Of a stretch of DNA of 61,412 nucleotides, positions 23,817 through 34,191 are shown piece by piece. The notes under the pieces are model-generated. The model was not told the DNA's origin, did not search any database, and saw nothing but the letters and a program-made list of their open reading frames with translations. The translations under genes and the position numbers were made by a program. Source of the stretch: Saccharothrix sp. NRRL B-16348. Lineage in GTDB: Bacteria > Actinomycetota > Actinomycetes > Mycobacteriales > Pseudonocardiaceae. The stretch is from assembly GCF_001280085.1 (NCBI RefSeq), contig NZ_LGED01000249.1, forward strand, positions 1 through 61,412, in the 5' to 3' direction. Position 1 is the first letter of the stretch. Every line of letters begins with the position of its first letter.

Positions 23817-25073
23817 TCAGGCGCTGACGCGCTCCACGGTGGCGCCGAGCTTGCGCAGGTTCTCCACGAAGCCCGGGTAGCCGCGCTCGATGTGGAAGAT
23901 CTCGTACACCTCGGTCGCGCCGTCCGCGCACAGCCCGGCCAGCACCAGCCCCGCGCCCGCGCGGATGTCCGACGCCCACACCGGCGCGCTGGACAGCCGC
24001 TCCACGCCACGCACCACCGCGTGGTGGCCGTCGGTGCGCGCGTCCGCGCCCAGCCGCACCATCTCCTCGATGAACCGGAACCGGGCCTCGAACAGGTTCT
24101 CGGTGATCATCGACGTGCCGTCGGACACGCTCGACAGCGCGATCGCGAACGGCTGCAGGTCGGTGGCGAAACCGGGGTACGGCAGCGTCACGAAGTCCAC
24201 CGACCGCGGCCGGTCGGTCTGCACCACGCGGAAGCCGTCGTCGAGCGTCGTCACGTCCGCGCCCGCCATCCGCAGCTTCTCCAGCACCAGGTCGAGGTGG
24301 TGCGGGTCCACGCCGCGCACGGTGATGTCACCGCGGGTCATGACGGCGGCGAACGCCCAGGTGGCGCCGACGATCCGGTCGCCGATCACCCGGTGCTCGG
24401 TCGGCTGCAGCGACTCCACGCCGTGCACGGTGAGCGTGGACGTGCCCGCGCCCTCGATCTTCGCGCCCATCTGCTGCAGCATCACGCAGATGTCCACGAT
24501 CTCCGGCTCGCGGGCGGCGTTGTCGATGACCGTGGTGCCGTTGGCCAGCACCGCCGCCATCAGGATGTTCTCCGTCGCGCCCACGCTGGGGAAGTCGAGC
24601 CAGATCTGCGCGCCGTGCAGCCCCTCGGCCTCGGCGATCACGCAGCCGTGCTCGATCTCGCTGTGCGCGCCGAGCTTGCGCAGGCCGTTCTGGTGCATGT
24701 CCAGCGGCCGGTTGCCGATCGCGTCGCCACCGGGCAGCGCGACGACGGCCCGCTTGCACCGGCCCACCAGGGGACCGAGCACGCACACGGACGCGCGCAG
24801 CTTGCCCATCGCCTCGGAGTCGGCGCGGTGGTTGAGCTCCTTCGGCGTGGTGATCGTGACGACCCGGCCCTCGATCGCCACCTCGCAGCCCAGGCTGCGC
24901 AGGACGTCCGCCATCAGCGGCACGTCGAGGATCTCCGGGCAGTTGGTGATGGTGGTGGTGCCCTCGGCCAGCAGTGCCGCCGCCATCAGCTTGAGCACGC
25001 TGTTCTTCGCGCCTACGACGGCGACCTCGCCGACGAGCCGTCCACCGCCATGAACCCGGAAGTGCTCACTCAC
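23817..25073 (-). CDS. murA: UDP-N-acetylglucosamine 1-carboxyvinyltransferase MurA
   Basis: 418 residues. MurA transfers enolpyruvate from PEP to UDP-GlcNAc, the first committed step of peptidoglycan synthesis. Typical segments: [20 protein letters not shown] (Lys-Asn substrate motif, about 20-40), [20 protein letters not shown], and [21 protein letters not shown]. The active-site loop reads [13 protein letters not shown], so position 117 is Asp rather than the Cys that fosfomycin alkylates; this matches the naturally resistant mycobacterial enzymes. GTG 25073 has AAGGAG at 8 nt. It is divergent from the adenosyltransferase gene, the same pairing as in M. tuberculosis. Confidence 0.97.
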   Translation of the reverse strand: MSEHFRVHGGGRLVGEVAVVGAKNSVLKLMAAALLAEGTTTITNCPEILDVPLMADVLRSLGCEVAIEGRVVTITTPKELNHRADSEAMGKLRASVCVLGPLVGRCKRAVVALPGGDAIGNRPLDMHQNGLRKLGAHSEIEHGCVIAEAEGLHGAQIWLDFPSVGATENILMAAVLANGTTVIDNAAREPEIVDICVMLQQMGAKIEGAGTSTLTVHGVESLQPTEHRVIGDRIVGATWAFAAVMTRGDITVRGVDPHHLDLVLEKLRMAGADVTTLDDGFRVVQTDRPRSVDFVTLPYPGFATDLQPFAIALSSVSDGTSMITENLFEARFRFIEEMVRLGADARTDGHHAVVRGVERLSSAPVWASDIRAGAGLVLAGLCADGATEVYEIFHIERGYPGFVENLRKLGATVERVSA

Positions 25074-25177
25074 GTAAGGAACTCCTTGCTCGTTGTGCCG
25101 CAATCCTACGTACGGTCTGAATCGTGCCCGTCCGTGGTGGGCCACCGCCGTGTCGCGCGGTGTCTACAGTGCTTCGC

Positions 25178-25750
25178 ATGGCCGTGCACCTGACGAAGAT
25201 CTACACCCGTGTCGGCGACGACGGGACCACCGGCCTCGGCGACTTCTCCCGGGTGCCCAAGACATCGCCCCGCATCACGGCGTACGCCGACGTGGACGAG
25301 ACCAACGCCGCGCTCGGCGTCGCACTGGCGCTCGGTGCGCTGGAACCCGATGTCGCCGACGTGGTGCGGCAGGTCCAGAACGACCTGTTCGACGTCGGCG
25401 CGGACCTCTGCACGCCCATCGTGCCCGACCCCAAGTACCCGCCGCTGCGGGTCACCCAGGCCTACGTGGACCGGCTCGAGTCGTGGTGCGATGCGTTCAA
25501 CTCCCGGTTGGGCAAGCTGGAGTCGTTCATCCTCAACGGTGGCACACCGGGCGCGGCGCTGCTGCACCAGGCCCGCACGATCGCCCGGCGGGCCGAGCGG
25601 GGCGCGTGGGCGTTGATCGAGGTCGAGGCCGAGCAGACGAACGCGCTGACCGCGAAGTACCTGAACCGGCTGTCCGACCTGCTGTTCATCCTGGCCAGGG
25701 TCGCCAACCCGGACGGCGACGTGCTCTGGCAGCCGGGCGCGAACGCCTGA
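25178..25750 (+). CDS. Cob(I)alamin adenosyltransferase, PduO type
   Basis: 190 residues. The N-terminus LTKIYTRVGDDGTTGLGDFS (about 5-24) is the ATP-binding signature, followed by AYADVDETNAALGVA. Later come FILNGGTPGAALLHQARTIA, then RRAERGAW, and the closing LNRLSDLLFILARVAN. It makes adenosylcobalamin by transferring the 5'-deoxyadenosyl group from ATP to Co(I). The product is the cofactor of B12 mutases such as the MeaA protein encoded nearby. ATG 25178. Divergent from murA by 104 bp. A large inverted repeat follows the gene. Confidence 0.95.
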   Translation: MAVHLTKIYTRVGDDGTTGLGDFSRVPKTSPRITAYADVDETNAALGVALALGALEPDVADVVRQVQNDLFDVGADLCTPIVPDPKYPPLRVTQAYVDRLESWCDAFNSRLGKLESFILNGGTPGAALLHQARTIARRAERGAWALIEVEAEQTNALTAKYLNRLSDLLFILARVANPDGDVLWQPGANA

Positions 25751-25764
25751 CCTCCGACGGTGGC

Positions 25765-25804
25765 ACTTCCTGTTTTTGAAGCTTAGACTTCAAAAACAGG
25801 AAGT
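25765..25804. promoter_or_regulatory. 17-bp perfect inverted repeat (terminator and/or operator)
   Basis: ACTTCCTGTTTTTGAAG (25765-25781) and its exact complement (25788-25804) around a 6-nt loop CTTAGA. It is strikingly AT-rich for this genome. It ends 21 bp before the alpha/beta hydrolase ATG, partly over its likely promoter, and begins 14 bp after the pduO stop. As RNA it would be a strong terminator with U-rich 5' and A-rich 3' arms; as DNA it could be an operator for one of the HxlR-type regulators encoded just downstream. Confidence 0.7.
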
Positions 25805-25825
25805 ACGCCTACCGGGAGGTCGCCC

Positions 25826-26509
25826 ATGACCACTCACGTCCTCGTCCACGGCGCGTGGCACGGCGGTTGGGCCTGGGAGCGGGTCACGCCCCTGCTCACG
25901 GCGGCCGGCGCGCACGTCGTCACGCCCGACCTCACGCACGACCGCGACGTCGGCCTGTCCGACCACGTCGACGAGGTGGTGGCCGTGATCGACGCCGTCA
26001 CCGACCCGGACCTGGTGCTGGTCGGCCACAGCTACGCGGGCCTGGTGGTCCGGCAGGCGGCCGACCGGCGGTCCGACCGGGTGGCCCACCTCGTCCTGGT
26101 CGACGGCTGGGCCGGGCCGGACGGCGCGAGCCTGACCGACCTGGCCCCGGACCGGTTCACCGCCTGGGTCACCGCCGCCGCGAACGCCGACGGCCTGATC
26201 CCGCCGCCCGCGCCGGCGTCGTTCGGCATCACCGACCCCGACGACGCGCAGTGGCTCGAACGGCGGCTGCACCCCCACTCGCTGCGGACGTTCACCGAGC
26301 CGACCCGCCTCACCGGCGCGGTCGACCGCATCCCCGGCACGGGCGTGCACTGCGTGCCGGAGACGTTCCCGTTCGCCCGGTTCGCCGCCGACCTCGGCTA
26401 CCGGGCGGTGCCGGTCGACGGGCCGCACAACGTGCCGCTGACCGACCCGAAGAGCATCGCCGACGTGCTGCTGGGCGTCGGGAGCAGGGAGGCGACGACC
26501 CTAGGATGA
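25826..26509 (+). CDS. Alpha/beta hydrolase (EstC/salicylate-esterase-like)
   Basis: 227 residues. It opens HVLVHGAWHGGWAWERVTPL with the HG oxyanion-hole motif; the nucleophile elbow is LVGHSYAGLVV (Ser about 72); the acid lies near LVDGWAGPDG and the final His in VDGPHNVPLTDP. This layout is typical of small plant-MES/EstC-like esterases. Substrate unknown. A GGGAGG SD lies 6 nt before ATG 25826. The stop at 26509 is 4 bp from the start of the HxlR-SCP2 regulator gene, so they form an operon, probably under the inverted repeat upstream. Confidence 0.88.
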   Translation: MTTHVLVHGAWHGGWAWERVTPLLTAAGAHVVTPDLTHDRDVGLSDHVDEVVAVIDAVTDPDLVLVGHSYAGLVVRQAADRRSDRVAHLVLVDGWAGPDGASLTDLAPDRFTAWVTAAANADGLIPPPAPASFGITDPDDAQWLERRLHPHSLRTFTEPTRLTGAVDRIPGTGVHCVPETFPFARFAADLGYRAVPVDGPHNVPLTDPKSIADVLLGVGSREATTLG

Positions 26510-26513
26510 GCCG

Positions 26514-27197
26514 GTGGACCAGCGGACGTACAACCAGTACTGCGCCACCGCGCGGACGCTCGACCTCGTCGGCGAGCGCTGGACGCTCCTGCTGATCCGC
26601 GAACTGCTGACCGGGCCGAAGCGGTTCGGCGACCTCCAGGGCAGCCTGCGCGGCCTGGGCACCGGGCTGCTGGCGGCCCGGCTGAAGCACCTCGAACGGG
26701 AAGGCCTCGCGCACAAGGTCACGCTGCCCGCGCCGGCCCGGACCCCGGCCTACGCCCTCACCGAGGCGGGCCGGGAACTCGGGCCGGCCGTGTTCGCCCT
26801 GGCCCGCTGGGGCACGAAGTGGGCCATGGGCGAACGGCGGCCGGGCGAGGCGTTCCACCCCGGCTGGGCCGTGCTGGCGATGGAGGCGTTCTTCGACCCG
26901 GAGGCCGCCGCGGGCGTGCGGGCCGGCTACGAGTTCCGGGTCGGCGAGCACGTGTTCCACGTCCGCGTGGACGACGGCACGGTCGACGCCGGGCACGGCC
27001 CCGCCGAGCACCCCGACGCGGTGATCGAGACCGACGAGGACGTCTTCGCCGCGCTGGCGGACGGCCGGTCGAGCCTGGCGGACCAGATCGCGTCCGGCGC
27101 CGCCTCGGCCTCCGGCGACCAGGACGCCCTGCGCCGGCTGGGCGCCCTGTTCCGCCGGCCGAGCCCCGCCGTGCGCGTGCCCGGTCAGGGCGCGTAG
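26514..27197 (+). CDS. HxlR-family regulator fused to an SCP2-like sterol-carrier domain
   Basis: 227 residues. The N-terminal winged helix (about 1-100) shows YCATARTLDLVGERWTLLLI then RELLTGPKRFGDLQGSLRGL, typical of HxlR proteins but with the second-residue Cys retained (YC). The C-terminal part (about 110-220) reads FHVRVDDGTVDAGHGPAEHP and VIETDEDVFAALADGRSSLA, a pattern found in SCP2 sterol-transfer domains, so it may sense a hydrophobic ligand (inference). GTG 26514 follows an AGGA. Same operon as the hydrolase. Its 3' end overlaps the convergent HxlR gene by 13 bp. Confidence 0.85.
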   Translation: MDQRTYNQYCATARTLDLVGERWTLLLIRELLTGPKRFGDLQGSLRGLGTGLLAARLKHLEREGLAHKVTLPAPARTPAYALTEAGRELGPAVFALARWGTKWAMGERRPGEAFHPGWAVLAMEAFFDPEAAAGVRAGYEFRVGEHVFHVRVDDGTVDAGHGPAEHPDAVIETDEDVFAALADGRSSLADQIASGAASASGDQDALRRLGALFRRPSPAVRVPGQGA

Positions 27198-27538
27198 ACC
27201 ACCTTCTCGGCGCCGATGCGCCGCATCCGCTCGACGCCCCACTCGCCCAGCGGGGCGAGCGCCTCGTTCAGCGACACCCCGTCCTCGGTCAGCGCGTACT
27301 CCACCCGCGGCGGCACCTCGGGGAACACCTCGCGGTGCACGAGGCCGTCCTCCTCCAGCTCGCGCAACTGCTGGACCAGCATCTTCTCGCTCACGCCCGG
27401 CAGGCCGCGGCGCAGCTGGGCGAACCGCCGCACGCCGTGCTCCGCCAGCTCCCACAGGATCAGCGACTTCCACTTCCCGGACACCACGTCCATCGCGGCG
27501 TCGATGCCGCAGAAGTAGGGACCACGTCGAGCCGCCAT
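27185..27538 (-). CDS. HxlR-family transcriptional regulator
   Basis: 117 residues, a single winged helix-turn-helix: YFCGIDAAMDVVSGKWKSLI then LWELAEHGVRRFAQLRRGLP and the wing region LVHREVFPEVPPRVEYALTE. The N-terminal Cys (YFCG) is the conserved redox-sensing cysteine of YodB/HypR-like members. ATG 27538 has GGGAGGG just upstream. Divergent from the reductase gene at 27631 with a 92-bp gap containing an AT-rich near-palindrome, the standard layout of an HxlR repressor and its target; the regulatory link is inferred. Confidence 0.92.
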   Translation of the reverse strand: MAARRGPYFCGIDAAMDVVSGKWKSLILWELAEHGVRRFAQLRRGLPGVSEKMLVQQLRELEEDGLVHREVFPEVPPRVEYALTEDGVSLNEALAPLGEWGVERMRRIGAEKVVYAP

Positions 27539-27572
27539 CGACCCTCCCGGAGGGGTGCTCACCAAAAGGTGG

Positions 27573-27595
27573 GTACTGCACAAAATAGTCCGTAC
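27573..27595. promoter_or_regulatory. Candidate HxlR operator between divergent genes
   Basis: GTACTGCACAAA...TAGTCCGTAC: GTAC at both ends of a 23-bp AT-rich block, with inner ACT/AGT arms. It is centred in the 92-bp divergent region and resembles the TACT-N7-AGTA arrangement described for YodB-type HxlR proteins. Pattern match by eye only. Confidence 0.35.
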
Positions 27596-27630
27596 TGGTC
27601 AACCGTAACGGTACGGGCGACGATCTTGGC

Positions 27631-28497
27631 ATGACAACCACGAAGGTGACTGTTCTCGGGCTCGGCGCGATGGGCGCCGCCCTCGCCGCGGCCCTGGTGC
27701 GCGCCGGGCACGCCACCACGGTCTGGAACCGTTCGCCCGGCAAGGCCGACACCCTCGTCGACCTGGGCGCCACGGCCGCCGACACCGTCCACGACGCCGT
27801 GGCCGCGGCGGACGTGGTGATCGCCTGCCTCTTCGACGCCGACTCGGTCCACGAGGTGCTCGACCCGGTGGCCGACGTGCTCACCGGCCGCACGCTGGTC
27901 AACGTCACCACGACCACGCCCGACCAGTCGAGGGAGATCGCCGGCTGGGCGGCGGCGCACGGCGTGACGTACCTCGACGGCGGCATCATGGCCGTGCCGC
28001 ACATGATCGGGCAGCCCGGCTCGTCCATCCTCTACAGCGGTTCGGCGACCGCGTTCGAGCAGCACCGCCCGCTGCTGGACCTGTGGGGCGAGAGCGCGTA
28101 CTTCGGCGAGGACGCGGGCCTGGCGTCGCTGTACGACCTGGCCCTGCTCGCCGGCATGTACGTGATGTTCGCCGGTTTCCTGCACGGCGCGGCGATGGTC
28201 GCGGGCGCGGGCGTGTCGGCGACCGAGTTCGCCCGGCGGGCCGCGCCGTGGCTGTCCGCGATGACCGGCGGGTTCGCCGGGTTCGCCGCCGTGGTCGACG
28301 GTGGCGACTACACCGTGCCGGGGCAGCAGAGCCTGGAGTTCTCCGACCTCGGCGACATGCTCGACGCGAGCGCCGCGCAGGGCATCTCCACGGAGGTGGT
28401 CGGCGTGGTGCAGGAGCTGATCCGGCGGCAGGTCGACGCCGGTCACGGCAAGGAGGGCTTCGCCCGGATCTACGAGAGCATCAAGCAGCCCGCCTGA
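27631..28497 (+). CDS. NAD(P)-dependent oxidoreductase, 6-phosphogluconate dehydrogenase/imine-reductase-like
   Basis: 288 residues. Rossmann start VTVLGLGAMGAALAAALVRA, then GHATTVWNRSPGKADTLVD with the Arg/Ser NADPH-phosphate contact. LVNVTTTTPDQSREIAGWAA and YLDGGIMAVPHMIGQPGSSI are typical of the imine-reductase/3-hydroxyisobutyrate dehydrogenase superfamily, and the PxxIG pattern fits the IRED subgroup. The C-terminal helical dimer domain ends GKEGFARIYESIKQPA. It is probably the regulatory target of the divergent HxlR protein. Substrate unknown. Confidence 0.88.
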   Translation: MTTTKVTVLGLGAMGAALAAALVRAGHATTVWNRSPGKADTLVDLGATAADTVHDAVAAADVVIACLFDADSVHEVLDPVADVLTGRTLVNVTTTTPDQSREIAGWAAAHGVTYLDGGIMAVPHMIGQPGSSILYSGSATAFEQHRPLLDLWGESAYFGEDAGLASLYDLALLAGMYVMFAGFLHGAAMVAGAGVSATEFARRAAPWLSAMTGGFAGFAAVVDGGDYTVPGQQSLEFSDLGDMLDASAAQGISTEVVGVVQELIRRQVDAGHGKEGFARIYESIKQPA

Positions 28498-28632
28498 CCC
28501 CGGCACGAGTGGCGCGCCGTTGGGCCGATCGAGTGCCTTCTCGATCAGATGTTCGACTCTCTGATCGTTCTCCGGTTCACTCGGTCGGGCCGGACGCCGG
28601 GGGGCGTCCACTCGACAAGGGGGTATCCCGCC

Positions 28633-29778
28633 GTGCGCGGAACACGAAGATCCGGACTGGTCGTGGCGATCGCGCTGCTCGGCCTGCTCGTCCCGGGGGT
28701 GGCGCACGCCGCGCCGCCCCCGAACGACGACTTCGACCGAGCGGCGCCGATCGCCACCCTGCCGTTCAGCACCACCCAGCCCGCGGAGGAGGCGACCTCG
28801 GCCGACGACGACCCGTCCCACTGCTACTCGTCCCACCACTCGGTGTGGTTCACCTACACCGCGCGGGCCGACGGCGTCGTCACAGCGTCCACGGCGGGCA
28901 GCGGCTACGACACGACCCTGTCCGCGCACACCGGCACGCGTGGCGCGCTTACCCAGGTCGGGTGCAACGACGAGGCCGAGGGCACGTCCCAGTCGCGCGT
29001 CGACATCCCGGTCGTCGCCGGCGTCGGCTACCACTTCGCGGTCAGCGCCTACCGCGCCGGGTCGGCCGGGTCGCTGACCTTCTCGGTGACCGAACGGGCG
29101 ACGCCCGCACCCGCGAACGACGCGTTCGCCGGCGCCGAACCGGTCACCGCCCTGCCCCACGCCGTGGACGCCGCCGAACTGTCCGCGGCGACCGCGGAGC
29201 CTGCCGAGCCGAGCAGCGAGTGCGGACCGACCACGCAGTCGCTCTGGTACGCCGTGACGCTGCCCGTGACCACGCCGGTGACGCTCTCACCGTCGACCGC
29301 CGGCGCGCGGTTCGAGGTCTACACCGGACCCGCGCTCGGGAGCCTCACCGCGATCGGCTGCGCCCGGTTCGGCAGCCTGACCTTCCGCGCGACGGCGGGC
29401 ACGACGTACCACGTCCGCCTCACCACCGACTACGCCGATCCGGCGCCGATGCGGTTCGTGATCGGCGTCGCCCGACCGATCGTGCCCCGCTTCTCCCACT
29501 ACCCGATCACGCCGTCCACGCTCGGCGACGTCACGTTCTACGACTTCACCGAGGTGCCCGACGCGTCCGGGCCGTTCACCACGCGCTGGGAATTCGGCGA
29601 CGGGACGACCGGCGAAGGCGACCACCCGCAGCACCGCTACGCGGCCGACGGCGACTACCGGGTGACGCTGACCGTCAGCGCCGAGGACGGCCGAGAGGGC
29701 ACCACGTCCAAGGTGGTGAGAGTGCGCACGCCCGCCGTCACCGCGTTCACCGCGGCCGGCGGCCTCGACGTCGCCTGA
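28633..29778 (+). CDS. Secreted protein with PKD domain
   Basis: 381 residues. Signal peptide (about 1-27, ending AHA-AP) then APPPNDDFDRAAPIATLPF. Two pre-peptidase-like beta modules follow (the first around SVWFTYTARADGVVTASTAG, the second around QSLWYAVTLPVTTPVTLSPS), each with a conserved Cys pair (SHCYSS/VGCNDE; SECGPT/IGCARF). A PKD repeat near the end reads WEFGDGTTGEGDHPQHRYAA. No catalytic domain is visible. GTG 28633 with AAGGGGG upstream. Probably an extracellular binding or structural protein. Convergent with the DUF2550 gene, 2 bp apart. Confidence 0.8.
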   Translation: MRGTRRSGLVVAIALLGLLVPGVAHAAPPPNDDFDRAAPIATLPFSTTQPAEEATSADDDPSHCYSSHHSVWFTYTARADGVVTASTAGSGYDTTLSAHTGTRGALTQVGCNDEAEGTSQSRVDIPVVAGVGYHFAVSAYRAGSAGSLTFSVTERATPAPANDAFAGAEPVTALPHAVDAAELSAATAEPAEPSSECGPTTQSLWYAVTLPVTTPVTLSPSTAGARFEVYTGPALGSLTAIGCARFGSLTFRATAGTTYHVRLTTDYADPAPMRFVIGVARPIVPRFSHYPITPSTLGDVTFYDFTEVPDASGPFTTRWEFGDGTTGEGDHPQHRYAADGDYRVTLTVSAEDGREGTTSKVVRVRTPAVTAFTAAGGLDVA

Positions 29779-29780
29779 AC

Positions 29781-30212
29781 TTAGGAGGCCCAGGGAATGG
29801 ATCGGCCCGGAGGCGCTGACTCCAACCAGGAGAGGAATCCTGTCAGCGCGTCCGGGCCCATCGCGATCTCGACCTCGCCCTTGTTGCCGCGGCAGCGGAG
29901 TACCACCGCGCCCGCGGGCATCGCGTACGCCTCCGGTGCGGTGGGCTCGCGGCGGTCGTCGATCTCGAAGCCTTCGCGGGAGATGACCATGTCCGGGCCG
30001 GAGCTCAGGCTCAGCACGCGGAACCAGGTGAACTCGTCACCCCGGTAGTGCCCGACGCCCAGGTGCCAGCCCCGGCCGGAGCCCGCGAGTCTCGACCTCA
30101 GCGCGACGTGCACACCGCCCGCGCGCAGCAGCCGGACGCGGCGCCACGCCAGGTACGCGAGGACGAGCACCGCGCCAAAGAGGACCACTCCCACCAGTTC
30201 GGCGATCCCCAC
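29781..30212 (-). CDS. DUF2550 membrane protein (Rv1312-like)
   Basis: 143 residues with one N-terminal transmembrane helix (IAELVGVVLFGAVLVLAYLA) and a cytoplasmic or external domain with GRGWHLGVGHYRGDEFTWFR and VLRCRGNKGEVEIAMGPDAL, diagnostic of DUF2550. The gene directly follows atpC in many actinobacteria, as here (23 bp gap). GTG 30212. The order atpC-DUF2550 is conserved, so it probably shares the atpC transcript. Function unknown. Confidence 0.88.
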   Translation of the reverse strand: MGIAELVGVVLFGAVLVLAYLAWRRVRLLRAGGVHVALRSRLAGSGRGWHLGVGHYRGDEFTWFRVLSLSSGPDMVISREGFEIDDRREPTAPEAYAMPAGAVVLRCRGNKGEVEIAMGPDALTGFLSWLESAPPGRSIPWAS

Positions 30213-30234
30213 GGCGTTCGTCCGCTCGTCCGCG

Positions 30235-30600
30235 TCAGGCCGAGTGTCCGGCGGCGCGAAGCCGCGCGATGGCCCTGGCCCGTTGCACGTCGTCCGCGTT
30301 CTGCGCGTCCGACCGGGCCTGTTCGACGTCGATCTCGTGGGAGAGCTCCGCGTCCTCGGCGAGGATGCTCACTCCCTCACCGGTCACGGAGAGGAACCCG
30401 CCGTGCACGGCCGCCGTCACGAGCTCGTTGTCCGTGGTGCGGATCCGGACCACGCCGCCCTCGACCAGCTGGCCGAGCACCGGCTCGTGGCCGGGCAGGA
30501 TGCCGATCTCGCCTTCGAGCGTCTGCGCGACCACCGTGGTGGCCGTGCCGGACCACAGGCGGCGTTCCACCGCGACCAACTGGACGGTCATCTCGGCCAC
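30235..30600 (-). CDS. atpC: ATP synthase epsilon subunit
   Basis: 121 residues. [20 protein letters not shown] and [20 protein letters not shown] are the beta-sandwich hallmarks; the C-terminal helices run from about 88. It is part of the F1 central stalk and regulates ATP hydrolysis. GTG 30600 has GGGAG at 6 nt, which fits better than the ATG at 30606. Unusual: it is separated from atpD by about 1.2 kb that holds an oppositely oriented IclR-type gene, so it cannot be cotranscribed with the rest of the atp operon in a simple way and needs its own promoter. Confidence 0.95.
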   Translation of the reverse strand: MAEMTVQLVAVERRLWSGTATTVVAQTLEGEIGILPGHEPVLGQLVEGGVVRIRTTDNELVTAAVHGGFLSVTGEGVSILAEDAELSHEIDVEQARSDAQNADDVQRARAIARLRAAGHSA

Positions 30601-31019
30601 GCGCATCTCCCTGAGTCGACTGGAGTCAACCGCAGTCTAAACGGTGACCGGAACACCCCGCCGCACCAGCCACCCCCAGACGCCGTCACGGCCCGCCGCG
30701 ACCCGCCCGCGACCCGCCCGCGAGCCGCTCCGACGGCGGTCACCGCGACCGCGCCGAGCGCCGCCGCCAGCACGCCGACGGTCGGCAGCCGTACGCCCAG
30801 CACGCCGAGGAAACGCCGCCGACGCGGCGAACCAGCCGATGGTCGACCGCCGCACACCGGGCCGGAACAGTCGGCCGGCCCCCGCGCCGACGCCCGCAGC
30901 AGCACCACCGTCCAGCCCAGCGGGAGCACCCGGTTGTCCCACCGCGAGGGTGACGCGGGTCACCTGGGTCCGGGCAGTGTGGTTTCCGATGGGTGGAAGG
31001 CCGCTGGGAGACTGGGCCC
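30601..31019. other. 419-bp intergenic region upstream of the detached atpC
   Basis: No supported gene. Frames on both strands stay open because of GC content and give Arg/Ala/Gly-rich strings. It contains a short direct repeat (GCGACCCGCCC twice, near 30711-30735) and must hold the promoters for atpC (minus) and the IclR gene (plus). A TAGACT at 30639-30634 on the minus strand, about 34 bp before the atpC start, is a possible -10 box. Confidence 0.5.
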
Positions 31020-31766
31020 GTGCCGCCACCGAAGTCCCTGCTGGAGCGCGCGTTCTCGCTGCTGTCGGTGTTCACCGTGGACCGACCGGCGGTCACGCTG
31101 TCCGAGCTGAGCCGCCACTCCGGCCTGCCGCTGAGCACCACGCACCGGCTGGTGGCGTCCCTGGTGGAGCTGCGCGCCCTGGACCGCGCCCCGGACGGCC
31201 GCTACTGCGTCGGCCTGAGGCTGCTGGAGCTGGGCGCGCTGTCGCCCGGCAGCCTGGACCTGCGCGACCGGGCCCTGCCGTTCCTGGAGGACCTGTACGA
31301 GGTCACGCGGCACAACGTGCAGCTGGCCGTGCGCGACGGCACGGAGGTCGTGTACGTGGAGCGGATCTCGGCGCACGACGCGGTGAACGTGGTGACGCGG
31401 GTCGGCAGCCGGATGCCCACGCACTGCACGGGCGTCGGCCTGGTGCTGCTGGCCGCCGCGCCCGTCGCCGTGCAGGAGGCCGTGCTGGCCGCGCCGCTCA
31501 AGCGGTTCACGCCGAGGACGATCGTGTCGGCGCCGGAGCTGCGGGAGACGCTGGCCCGCGTGCGCCGCGACGGGTACGCCATCAGCGACCGCCAGATCGA
31601 GATGATCACCTACTCGGTCGCCGCGCCGGTGCGCGGGCCGGACGGCGACGTGGTGGCCGCGGTGTCCGTCGTCGTGCCCACCGGCACCCGCACGGACACC
31701 GTCGTGCCCGCCGTGCGCACGTGCGGCCTGGCCATCTCACGCGCCCTCGGCTGGGCCTCCCCGTGA
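31020..31766 (+). CDS. IclR-family transcriptional regulator
   Basis: 248 residues. N-terminal helix-turn-helix: SLLERAFSLLSVFTVDRPAV, LSELSRHSGLPLSTTHRLVA. The C-terminal IclR effector domain has NVQLAVRDGTEVVYVERISA, GSRMPTHCTGVGLVLLA and ISDRQIEMITYSVAAPVRGP. Effector unknown. GTG 31020 is chosen so that the protein starts MPPPKSLLERAF; a GTG at 30993 would extend it by nine residues. The gene lies between atpD and atpC in opposite orientation, which breaks a nearly universal gene pair, and shares a strong hairpin terminator with atpD. Probably acquired by insertion. Confidence 0.92.
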   Translation: MPPPKSLLERAFSLLSVFTVDRPAVTLSELSRHSGLPLSTTHRLVASLVELRALDRAPDGRYCVGLRLLELGALSPGSLDLRDRALPFLEDLYEVTRHNVQLAVRDGTEVVYVERISAHDAVNVVTRVGSRMPTHCTGVGLVLLAAAPVAVQEAVLAAPLKRFTPRTIVSAPELRETLARVRRDGYAISDRQIEMITYSVAAPVRGPDGDVVAAVSVVVPTGTRTDTVVPAVRTCGLAISRALGWASP

Positions 31767-31771
31767 ACGCC

Positions 31772-31807
31772 CGAAGGGCCGTCCCCCGAGCGGGGAACGG
31801 CCCTTCG
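31772..31807. terminator. Bidirectional hairpin between IclR gene and atpD
   Basis: CGAAGGGCCGT-CCCC pairs with GGGG-AACGGCCCTTCG, a stem of about 15 bp, between the convergent stops at 31766 and 31820. It would end the seven-gene atp transcript before atpC. Confidence 0.85.
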
Positions 31808-31819
31808 ACGAAACCCGAC

Positions 31820-34184
<2,365 letters not shown>

Positions 34185-34191
34185 GCCTACG

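Noticed and set aside
30588..31141. Minus-strand ORFs between atpC and the IclR gene (one with a hydrophobic stretch)
   Set aside because: They overlap the atpC or IclR starts, have no recognisable domain or SD, and look like GC-driven open frames.
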